Positions 22,984 to 29,070 of a stretch of DNA of 30,019 nt are shown here, in pieces. Within the stretch, counting starts at the first letter, position 1, and every line of letters begins with the position of its first letter. Origin of the DNA: a virus. The notes beneath the pieces are model-generated. The model was not told the origin of the DNA, did no database searches, and worked only from the letters and a program-made list of their open reading frames with translations. The position numbers and the translations under genes are program-made. Location of the stretch: the IMG/VR virus record IMGVR_UViG_3300028392_000223, positions 1 to 30,019 of that record; one strand, written 5' to 3'.

Positions 22984-23319
22984 TTACATAGGTGGTTTTT
23001 GATGTCTTTTTACTTCTTCTATGAAATTTTTTGTTTTAAGCTTATTTTGAGATGTATTAAGGAACTGCTCCCTTCTGATTTTTACTCTTAAGATATCATT
23101 AATTGCAAACGATACGTCCCCAGATTTTACTTTTTTCAAGAAAGATTCATCTTCAACAATTGCGTAAAAACTAGATTGGCCATCATTAACATACCACTTA
23201 TTTCCTTCCTTAAATGAAAGATTAATAATATGTATGCTGGTATCAAAATGAACAGAATCATTAATTTTTTCTTCTTCTGTTTCCGGGCATTTAAAATAAT
23301 AAGTTTCCTCTTTTCCCAT
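22984..23319 (-). CDS. Hypothetical phage protein, 111 aa
   Basis: AGGAGG site overlapping the stop of the phosphoesterase gene fixes the start one base after it. Strand-rich, with a WYVNDGQSSFYAIVEDESFL core and an ending VSFAINDILRVKIRREQF then KNFIEEVKRH; this DIL(R)VKIR...EEVKRH ending is common in uncharacterised bacterial and phage proteins. Last gene of the leftward block. No function known. Confidence 0.65.
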   Translation of the reverse strand: MGKEETYYFKCPETEEEKINDSVHFDTSIHIINLSFKEGNKWYVNDGQSSFYAIVEDESFLKKVKSGDVSFAINDILRVKIRREQFLNTSQNKLKTKNFIEEVKRHQKPPM

Positions 23320-23320
23320 T

Positions 23321-23842
23321 CTAACCTCCTATTACCGAATTAAAATTAATCGGGCTATAATCTATCTGCTCGACTGAAACACAGCGGTACCAATCATCTA
23401 TAATCGGAATATCAATACCATCATAAAATATTTTATTATGATGTAAATGCCCATGAATATTGCCTTTGAATCGCTCTTTTTGCGACGGGTGAACCGGCAT
23501 GTGAGACAAAATATAATCTTTATAAATTACACATCCTTTAATATCTTTGAAATAAGGGATATATTCTTCAAGTCTGAAAACGTCATGGTTACCCGCAACA
23601 AGAATGATATTTCCTTTCAGCCTTCCTAGCGTGGGCAAACACCGCCTATTGATAGCCACATCCCCAAGCAAATACACCTTGTCAACGTCCCTGACCGTTT
23701 TATTCCAATTATCTACCAAGACCTCGTCCATCTCTTCCGGAGTGCTCCAAGGCCTAATTTTCTTGCCATTGGAGTCTTCAAAATTACAGACTCCGGCGTG
23801 GCCAAAGTGAGTGTCTGCGATTACGTAGGTTTCATGGCTCAT
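23321..23842 (-). CDS. Calcineurin-like metallophosphoesterase
   Basis: 173 residues with all metal-binding blocks: DTH (10-12), GDV (D61), GNHD (84-87), H114 in SHMPVH and GHLHH (131-135). The family hydrolyses phosphomonoesters or diesters with two metal ions; in phages the substrate is mostly unknown, and nucleotide, RNA and anti-defence roles have been found. The AGGAGG upstream is best spaced for an ATG that opens a five-codon frame (MDKIT) ending in TGA across the gene's own ATG, so start may depend on reinitiation. Confidence 0.85.
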   Translation of the reverse strand: MSHETYVIADTHFGHAGVCNFEDSNGKKIRPWSTPEEMDEVLVDNWNKTVRDVDKVYLLGDVAINRRCLPTLGRLKGNIILVAGNHDVFRLEEYIPYFKDIKGCVIYKDYILSHMPVHPSQKERFKGNIHGHLHHNKIFYDGIDIPIIDDWYRCVSVEQIDYSPINFNSVIGG

Positions 23843-23883
23843 GTTATTTTATCCATAATTCCTCCTGTTTAATAAGAAACCGA

Positions 23884-23912
23884 ATACTACTTTAATTTTA
23901 ATAAATAGTAAA
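23884..23912 (-). promoter_or_regulatory. Leftward promoter for the phosphoesterase gene
   Basis: Reverse strand: -35 TTTACT (23912-23907), 17-base spacer, -10 TAGTAT (23889-23884). The -35 hexamer is the same as at the other three leftward promoters, though the flanking AGTAAAGTAA repeat is incomplete here. It would keep the last two genes expressed despite the broken helicase gene upstream. Confidence 0.45.
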
Positions 23913-25000
23913 GCTTTATTTTTTATTTTATTTTGTCACTTGATCTATTATTTCTTGCTTTTCTATAATTTTCTCAATTAACATCCCGTCTATACTTTCA
24001 TCAAAAACCATATGCGTAATACTTACGTAATTTTTTTGACCTATCCTGTGGCATCTATCTTCCGCTTGACATAATGTTGCAGGAGTCCAATCTATTTCTG
24101 CAAATAAAACATCGCTTGATGGTGTTAATGTTATTCCTTGCCCGCAGCTATGTAACGTTCCGATAAATAATTTACAACTAGAATCATCTTGGAATTTATC
24201 TACTAAAGCTTGTCTCTTCGAAACGTCAACAGAGCCAGTTATTTTTACGCATATTTTTTTAAATTCTTCTTCAATCTTTGTTGCCACTTCATTGTGATGA
24301 CAAAATAAAACTAATTTTCTATTCGTAGAATTAAAAAATTCATTTATAAAATCTATTAAATAAGGTATTTTTGAGATGGATGTTTTTTTTCTAAGGGTTG
24401 TTATTAACCCTATTTCGCTATGCTTTAATGATTTGATAGCCGCTAACGCAGAATCAAATTCTTCCTTATTATTTTTCTCTAATTTTTTGATTTTTGAAAG
24501 TGATTTTTTATACTCTTCGATTCCTTGTTTGTATTTTTATAGCTCTTTTTGCTCTTTTAAAACAGCTTCGTTCTTTTCGAGTGTTATTATTTTCCTCATT
24601 TTTGGCGGTAGATCTTTTAGTACATCTTTTTTGTGACGCATAACCATTACATTAGATCTAAGTATTTCCTGTAATTCTTCTAAGTTCCTAGCTCCTGCGT
24701 AATGACCGTCATCATCTAAACAATATCTATTCAAAAAAGTTCTCCTACTTTTATTAAACCCTTCCATTGCGTTGTTTCCGAGAATTTCTAATTGCGTTAA
24801 TAATTCTACAGGACGGTTCATGATCGGCGTCCCAGTCATGCAGATTACTTTTATACACTTTTTTGAGATTTTTAAAACAGCTTTTGTTCTTTCTGATTTA
24901 TAGTTTTTTAAATAATGTGATTCATCGCAAATTAATAGATTGCGAGTTTTATTAGATAGTTTCCCTTGAATTTTTTTAGCTATTTCATAATTCATTATTA

Positions 25001-25008
25001 AAATATTT
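25001..25008. repeat. Target site duplication, left copy
   Basis: AAATATTT, itself palindromic, directly beside the left IS end. The identical right copy is at 27459-27466. Eight bases is the usual duplication for the IS1595 family. Confidence 0.85.
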
Positions 25009-25067
25009 CGGAAGTATGTACTTAAGTAAACGTGTATTTAATTTATATTGATAACTGAGGAAGATAC

Positions 25068-25202
25068 TTATTTTTTTGAGGTTTTCAATTTATCAAACTC
25101 CTCTTTTTGGGGCGGTTTTTTTAAAGCTTTCCCTATCGCACTTTCCCAATTAAGATCAATCTTGACCCGTTGAGGTTCTGCGCCAGATTTTTTTTTGTTC
25201 AT
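25068..25202 (-). CDS. IS passenger micro-protein, 44 aa
   Basis: ATG 25202, sequence MNKKKSGAEPQRVKIDLNWE then SAIGKALKKPPQ, ending before the left IS end. The basic start followed by a V-K-I-D-x-N-W-E-x-A-x-x-K-A-L-K-K pattern resembles a short protein family that I recall near transposon and tRNA-like loci; I cannot confirm it here. No clear ribosome site. Kept because the pattern is far from the local AT-driven composition. Confidence 0.5.
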   Translation of the reverse strand: MNKKKSGAEPQRVKIDLNWESAIGKALKKPPQKEEFDKLKTSKK

Positions 25203-25326
25203 ATTTTTTAATTTCAAAATAAAAGTTAGCGTTTTTGACGAAAAAGTAAAAAGTTATTTTCAAAAAGTAAAATATTTTCTGGATCTTTTTAAAAAGGACT
25301 GATAAACTGCTCAAGTTGTAGAATTT

Positions 25327-25393
25327 GGGGCGCCCCAGGTGGGATTGAGTCTTTGATAGGGCCACAAATCCGGTTCGATACCGGAGCGCTCCA
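25327..25393 (+). ncRNA. tRNA-like sequence (acceptor stem plus T-arm) in the IS
   Basis: A 7-bp acceptor, GGGGCGC (25327-25333) with GCGCTCC (25386-25392, one G-T), sits directly against a perfect T-arm: TCCGG, loop TTCGATA, CCGGA (25369-25385), followed by A. That geometry is tRNA-specific. The 35 bases between do not fold as D- and anticodon arms; the only clear pairing is GTGG (25339-25342) with CCAC (25362-25365). At 67 bases it is too short for a normal tRNA. It may be a tRNA mimic or a degenerate tRNA. Confidence 0.6.
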
Positions 25394-25482
25394 AACCATT
25401 ACAACAAAATATAAAAATCAGGGCTATTAAGTGAATCTTGTTCACACCCCTTTTATCTTAAACTGCAACTACGAGAAATGTT

Positions 25483-25968
25483 ATGGTACACGATTACATT
25501 AAAACTGTAAAGCATCAAATAAGCTATTTTGATCATATTTTATCTAGGGAGCCAAAAAGGACTGAAATACAAGCTAAATTCTGGCCTCTAAAATATGAAT
25601 TTGAGAAGCTTTTAGAATATTTAGAGAAACAACAAGCTGTAGAATCCACCTCATCATTGAATGGTCAATTCATAACCCGTAAAACTGAATCAGCCTATAT
25701 TCCCTCACATAATGGAATGACTCAGACTAGCATATCAAAATCTACTATCCCTAAAAAACCTCGCTCTAAAACTTTAGAAATAGAAAATAATATCTACAAC
25801 ATAGTTAAGGAACACTCTTCTGGAATACACATAAAGGAAATTAGTACGATTTTAAGACAAAGGTTCAATATAGAATTGAAAGAAGCCACTCTTTCAACAC
25901 GTATCTTTAATATGTGTAAAAAAAATATGCTTATTAACATCAGCAAAGGAACTTACATATATTTTTAA
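25483..25968 (+). CDS. IS passenger protein with C-terminal winged-helix-like domain
   Basis: 161 residues. The N-terminal 55 residues are helical (TVKHQISYFDHILSREPKRT), the middle is a Ser/Thr-rich linker, and residues 95-161 form a compact helix-rich end (IYNIVKEHSSGIHIKEISTI, then ATLSTRIFNMCKKNMLINIS) like a winged helix. Encoded opposite to the transposase. It may regulate transposition or bind the IS ends, but no function is known to me. ATG 25483 has only a weak GAGAA upstream. Confidence 0.6.
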   Translation: MVHDYIKTVKHQISYFDHILSREPKRTEIQAKFWPLKYEFEKLLEYLEKQQAVESTSSLNGQFITRKTESAYIPSHNGMTQTSISKSTIPKKPRSKTLEIENNIYNIVKEHSSGIHIKEISTILRQRFNIELKEATLSTRIFNMCKKNMLINISKGTYIYF

Positions 25969-25993
25969 GTTTTATACTTAAAGAGGAATTTTT

Positions 25994-26075
25994 ATGAAAA
26001 GAATTTAAGGCTGATCTAGCAGCCAAAACCAAGCGGTAATGATAAACCCTTTCGTGAGTGCGTTTATCATTACCG
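25994..26075 (+). ncRNA. Leader-like region: MKRI mini-frame and two hairpins
   Basis: AGAGGAA precedes ATG AAA AGA ATT TAA (25994-26008). Immediately after the stop comes GGCTG-ATCTAG-CAGCC (26009-26024), then a perfect 14-bp stem, CGGTAATGATAAAC (26034-26047) with its complement (26062-26075), loop of 14. The order mini-ORF, small hairpin, large hairpin, then a micro-gene looks like a translated leader with structured RNA. Neither hairpin has a T-run. Confidence 0.4.
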
Positions 26076-26219
26076 ACCTAGACATATCAACCATCATGAG
26101 CGGAATTTAATGATCACTGATGAAGGCTTTCACAAGATACTACGTCGTAATTCTTACACCTTCCTCAGTATAAGTCAACTTCCACTCATACTTTTAATCT
26201 TCAAGTAGGAGGACTTATT

Positions 26220-26330
26220 ATGGCTATTATTTGTAATTTGCCAAAGGGAGTTCACGTATGTCCATATTTGCGCTTTAAAAAAGGCAAAATAGAGCATGTA
26301 CGTGAGCACTGCCGCAGTTACCCACACTAA
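26220..26330 (+). CDS. IS passenger micro-protein, 36 aa
   Basis: A perfect AGGAGG (26207-26212) stands seven bases before the ATG. Sequence MAIICNLPKGVHVCPYLRFK then KGKIEHVREHCRSYPH: very basic, with three Cys and four His, possibly metal- or nucleic-acid-binding. The GVHVxxYxRxxxGKxEHVREHxRxYP layout recalls short proteins found in several mobile elements. It lies convergent to the transposase gene, 56 bases away. Confidence 0.6.
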   Translation: MAIICNLPKGVHVCPYLRFKKGKIEHVREHCRSYPH

Positions 26331-26386
26331 ACGAGGGAGCCGATCTTTAGAAATTTTAAAGTTCGGTTTTAATAAACAAAATTAGA

Positions 26387-27337
26387 TCATGCTATACATT
26401 CTTTGTACATTAATCTCTTTCCTTGTGAAGAGTGTATAGCCTGAATGGTGCGTTCTCCGTCTTCCATTTCCCTAAAATTGTATCTAAATTCATATTCAGC
26501 CATATAGCGATGTAGATGCTCTTTGCTAACAGCATGATAGATGCCATTTAAACCCCTTTTAACAATAGCAAAGAAGCTTTCAATAGTATTTGAGTGGATA
26601 TCCCCACGCACATACTCTTTTGCACTATGACATACTGATTCGTGACCTCCTTCGTAATGTTGACCTATCCCATTATAAGAAGGGTTTTCATCTGTAATGA
26701 TACGTGAAGTCTTGCAAACATTATCCAGTATTAGAGTCTTCAAAGTTTTACCTGTTACGTTAGCCACTGGCTTGGTTTTAACCCGTCCCTGACGCTCTAC
26801 TAGAGCAACCACGGGTTGTTTGTTAGTTCCACGTCCACGCTTGCTTTGCCCCTTATAACGAGGTTTTCCACCAACGTATGTTTCATCTACTTCAACATCA
26901 CCTTTAAGTGGATCTTGCACGCTATCAGCCATCGCAAAACGAATACGATTTAACATGAATAAAGAGGATTTATAAGATAAACCTGTTTGACGATGAACTT
27001 CTAAAGCACTTACGCCTTTCTTAGAAGTAGAGGCACGCCAAAAGCCAAAACACCAATGACGTAATTCTATTTTGCTATCTTCAAATACAGTGCCTGTACG
27101 CACAGTATATTGCTTCCTGCAATCACGACAACGCCAACGAAAGTTTTCTTGACGCACACCATCTAAACTTCGCATTTGATAAACATCAAGGCTTGCACAG
27201 CATGGGCAAAAAGGATGATCGCCCCATCTTTTAGCTTCCATAAATTCAACAGCTAGTTTTTCATTAGAACAAGCCATTGGAATTTCTTTTGTGATAATAT
27301 CGTCTTTAGTAGAGCGATTTTGTATTTTAGTTTTCAT
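26387..27337 (-). CDS. IS1595-family transposase (ISXO2-like)
   Basis: 316 residues. An N-terminal zinc ribbon (CPCC 44-47 and CRDC 70-73) is followed by a helix-turn-helix around 105-130 and the ISXO2-like DDE domain: VEVDETYVGG (D151), RIITDENPSY (D216) and HSNTIESFFAIVKRG (E253). Length and motif order are complete, so the enzyme is probably active. It cuts and rejoins the element ends, giving the 8-bp duplication seen here. Starts 121 bases inside the right end. Confidence 0.93.
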   Translation of the reverse strand: MKTKIQNRSTKDDIITKEIPMACSNEKLAVEFMEAKRWGDHPFCPCCASLDVYQMRSLDGVRQENFRWRCRDCRKQYTVRTGTVFEDSKIELRHWCFGFWRASTSKKGVSALEVHRQTGLSYKSSLFMLNRIRFAMADSVQDPLKGDVEVDETYVGGKPRYKGQSKRGRGTNKQPVVALVERQGRVKTKPVANVTGKTLKTLILDNVCKTSRIITDENPSYNGIGQHYEGGHESVCHSAKEYVRGDIHSNTIESFFAIVKRGLNGIYHAVSKEHLHRYMAEYEFRYNFREMEDGERTIQAIHSSQGKRLMYKECIA

Positions 27338-27458
27338 GATTACACCCTGAGTTTATGAGTATAATTTTATACTTAAATAAAGTTTTAGTCAAGTAAAATA
27401 TTAAATAAATCTTATTTTGATTATATTTTATGCTAGTTTAGTTAAATACATACTTCCG

Positions 27459-27466
27459 AAATATTT
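27459..27466. repeat. Target site duplication, right copy
   Basis: AAATATTT, identical to 25001-25008. One copy belongs to the original helicase codons (part of lysine, Asn and Ile codons in KNI). Confidence 0.85.
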
Positions 27467-28022
27467 TTATCAAAACTTTGATCTAAAGATTTTGATGTTA
27501 TAATTTCAATAGTTAAATCTTGATTTATCAGCCATTTCTTAATCTCTCTATACCAATTAACTTTTAATGAAGCAGGACAAATTATAATTGCTGTTTTAAA
27601 ATCAGAAATGTTATTCATTACGCCAATTGCCTGTATTGTTTTACCAAGCCCCATCTCATCTCCGATCAAACATGACTTTTTTTGAAGAGCATAAGTGATC
27701 CCTACTTTTTGATAACCTAAATAATTTAAATTGTCAGGTTTTAATAGTACATCTTCTGTTGTTAATTCTTCCTGTTTTGAAAGCCGATTAAATTCTTTAT
27801 CTAATTTTTTAACGTGATCGGGTACGTCTTCCCAGCGATTTACAAACCATGCAGAATCATACCCGTCACCTTTTTTGCTTACACTAAATCCTTTATTTTT
27901 TACCGATCCTTTATCGCTTCGCCAAGCTTCCCAAAATTCTTCTGTTGGGGTTGCGTTAAAGACATATTTCTGGCCTTTTCTAGTTAAAACTTTTTTCCCT
28001 GAATCAAAAATTAATCCGTACA

Positions 28023-28106
28023 TTATTTAACCCGCTTTTTAAACAGCTTGATTGCTGCGATAAAGTAATTATAATTGATTCCCGTTTTTAAAACGTAAAA
28101 TCTCAA
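28023..28106 (-). CDS. Micro-protein coupled to the helicase gene, 27 aa
   Basis: TTG start, then RFYVLKTGINYNYFIAAIKL and a basic end. Its TAA overlaps the helicase ATG (TAATG), a classic coupling arrangement. The sequence also contains TATAATTACTTTATC, the same 15 bases as the -10 region of the element at 28802-28877, so part of this stretch may be regulatory rather than coding. No ribosome site. Confidence 0.35.
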   Translation of the reverse strand: MRFYVLKTGINYNYFIAAIKLFKKRVK

Positions 28107-28114
28107 ATTTTTAA

Positions 28115-28387
28115 TTAAGCCACTGAATAGGTGTTACAAGCTATTATCTCAAGCATTTCCATAAATTTTCCCATAGCAAAATCCCTCTCTTCTTCGCTAA
28201 ATTCATCATCAGTGCAAAACTCGCAATGTAAGGACTCTTCACGTTTACTTAATTGCACTGTTCCGCTTCTTCCATCATCAGTTTTAAATTCAACTGATTC
28301 AATTATAAAACCATGATCGTCAAATGTTCTTCCAAATTCTAGTTTCATTTTTGTTTTTCCATATTGTGATAATTGCGTCATTTCCAT
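28115..28387 (-). CDS. Hypothetical acidic protein, 90 aa
   Basis: ATG 28387; a second ATG two codons on has better spacing to GAG and is an alternative start. Contains KLEFGRTFDDHGFIIESVEF, then DDGRSGTVQLSKREESLHCE and an acidic helical end (DDEFSEEERDFAMGKFMEML). Strand-rich first half, helical second half. No family recognised; part of the second leftward block. Confidence 0.6.
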   Translation of the reverse strand: MEMTQLSQYGKTKMKLEFGRTFDDHGFIIESVEFKTDDGRSGTVQLSKREESLHCEFCTDDEFSEEERDFAMGKFMEMLEIIACNTYSVA

Positions 28388-28430
28388 CTCTTTTTTGTTT
28401 TAATTCACCCAAGCAAAAAGCAAAATTTTA

Positions 28431-28505
28431 TTAACCGTATTTTATTTTATATTTAACACATCCAGCCACAGCAGTATCAAAAATATGGATTTCAGCTTCA
28501 TTCAT
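28431..28505 (-). CDS. Possible micro-protein, 24 aa
   Basis: The ATG lies in the last codons of the upstream gene (8-base overlap). MNEAEIHIFDTAVAGCVKYK ends in IKYG. Overlap and non-random composition suggest a small gene, but length alone does not exclude chance. Confidence 0.3.
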   Translation of the reverse strand: MNEAEIHIFDTAVAGCVKYKIKYG

Positions 28506-28761
28506 TGGGAATATCAAACTCAAAATCGAAATACTTATTTAACACAAAAGCTAATCTCGAAGCTCCTTCCAACTCGCCTACTGCGTGTTTATAATTTCGT
28601 CTATCTAGTACTATATGTTTATTTGTATATATAGTGTTTTTCTCAAGCTTAAGCATGATTTTATTGTCATCTAGTCTAGATACATAAAAATCTACTGCGT
28701 AATGATTTAATCTTGAGTTGCCTACGCTGCACTTAAATTCATATTCTTTTTTAATTGTCAT
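28498..28761 (-). CDS. Hypothetical protein, 87 aa, first gene of second leftward block
   Basis: ATG with AGGAGAATATAAA upstream, a leader nearly identical to that of the gene at 6628. Strand-rich, basic sequence (NHYAVDFYVSRLDDNKIMLK, then YTNKHIVLDRRNYKHAVGEL) with an acidic end. It sits about 40 bases after the promoter in the repeated element, as does the gene at 7184, suggesting co-regulation. No domain recognised. Confidence 0.6.
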   Translation of the reverse strand: MTIKKEYEFKCSVGNSRLNHYAVDFYVSRLDDNKIMLKLEKNTIYTNKHIVLDRRNYKHAVGELEGASRLAFVLNKYFDFEFDIPNE

Positions 28762-28801
28762 TTTATATTCTCCTTTTTTAATTAAAATTTTACTGCTTTG
28801 A

Positions 28802-28877
28802 TAAAGTAATTATACTATAACTTAACAAAAAGTAAAGTAATTCTTTAAAATAAATAATAATAAATTACTTTACTTTT
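28802..28877 (-). promoter_or_regulatory. Repeated promoter/operator element, copy B
   Basis: Second copy of the 76-bp element (see 7224-7299), 71 of 76 bases identical. Reverse strand: TTTACT (28836-28831), 16-base spacer, perfect TATAAT (28814-28809). AGTAAAGTAA at 28831-28840 and its inverted copy at 28865-28874 frame the promoter, with a partial copy at 28801-28810. It drives the second leftward block. Confidence 0.65.
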
Positions 28878-28927
28878 AATAATTTATAGGATCTATGATA
28901 GTATATTTTTTAAACTATTTTGGTTTC

Positions 28928-28951
28928 TTTAAAACATAATTATGTTTTAAA
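28928..28951. repeat. Perfect 24-bp AT-rich palindrome
   Basis: TTTAAAACATAA is followed by its exact reverse complement. It lies between the leftward element and the candidate sheath promoter. With no T-run on either side it is more like a protein-binding dyad than a terminator, though long AT palindromes can arise by chance in such sequence. Confidence 0.35.
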
Positions 28952-28968
28952 AAATAAAAAATATTAAC

Positions 28969-28996
28969 TTGCAATTTAATAAAGAAAAGTGATAAT
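28969..28996 (+). promoter_or_regulatory. Candidate promoter of the tail sheath gene
   Basis: TTGCAA (28969-28974), 16 bases, GATAAT (28991-28996) with a TG before it (extended -10 style). It shares the -35 hexamer with the promoters before 7426 and 16790. It would restart structural transcription after the leftward block. Leader 29000-29070 has AAGGTG before the ATG. Confidence 0.45.
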
Positions 28997-29070
28997 ATCT
29001 ATTTATAAAAATAAAAAAAAGATGACGCAATGATCATCCTTTAAAAATAATAAAAATAATAAGGTGAAAC

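Larger units (their letters stand above)
25009..27458. mobile_element. IS1595-family (ISXO2-like) insertion sequence with passengers
   Basis: 2,450 bp with terminal inverted repeats beginning CGGAAGTATGTA at both ends; 21 of the first 23 bases match (mismatches at positions 13 and 18). Flanked by 8-bp duplications. It carries a DDE transposase (26387-27337, minus), a winged-helix-like gene (25483-25968, plus), two micro-genes, a tRNA-like sequence and a hairpin-rich non-coding stretch. Base composition is less AT-rich than the phage, a sign of separate origin. It interrupts the helicase gene; because the ends match well and the gene rejoins precisely, the insertion looks recent. Confidence 0.9.
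23928..28023 (-). pseudogene. SNF2-family helicase gene, split by an IS and by an in-frame TAA
   Basis: N-part 27459-28023, C-part 23928-25008. Removing the IS and one target copy joins the parts in frame (SFDKNI then LIMNYEIA) into a 545-codon gene. Motifs in order: GDEMGLGKT (121-129, Walker A), DESH (214-217), TGTP (244-247), LVLFCHHNEV, GQGITLTPSSDVLFAEIDWT and QAEDRCHRIGQ (motif VI). In addition TAA replaces codon 343 (24539-24537), with the frame intact on both sides. Intact relatives are DNA-dependent ATPases that act in phage replication or repair. Two lesions suggest a lost function, with the stop either before or after the insertion. A fragment of 193 codons runs from 28023 into the IS. 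Confidence 0.85.

Noticed and set aside
4954-24539. TAA reassigned to an amino acid in this genome
   Set aside because: Nearly all intact genes here end in TAA, several in overlaps with the next start. Two isolated internal TAA codons are better explained by mutation.
25156-25365. 69-codon minus-strand frame in the IS
   Set aside because: Overlaps the tRNA-like sequence and the better-supported 44-aa gene in another frame; Phe/Lys-rich composition of a random AT frame.
25327-25393. A normal tRNA gene
   Set aside because: Only acceptor and T-arm fold; no D-arm, no 5-bp anticodon stem with 7-base loop, and too short.
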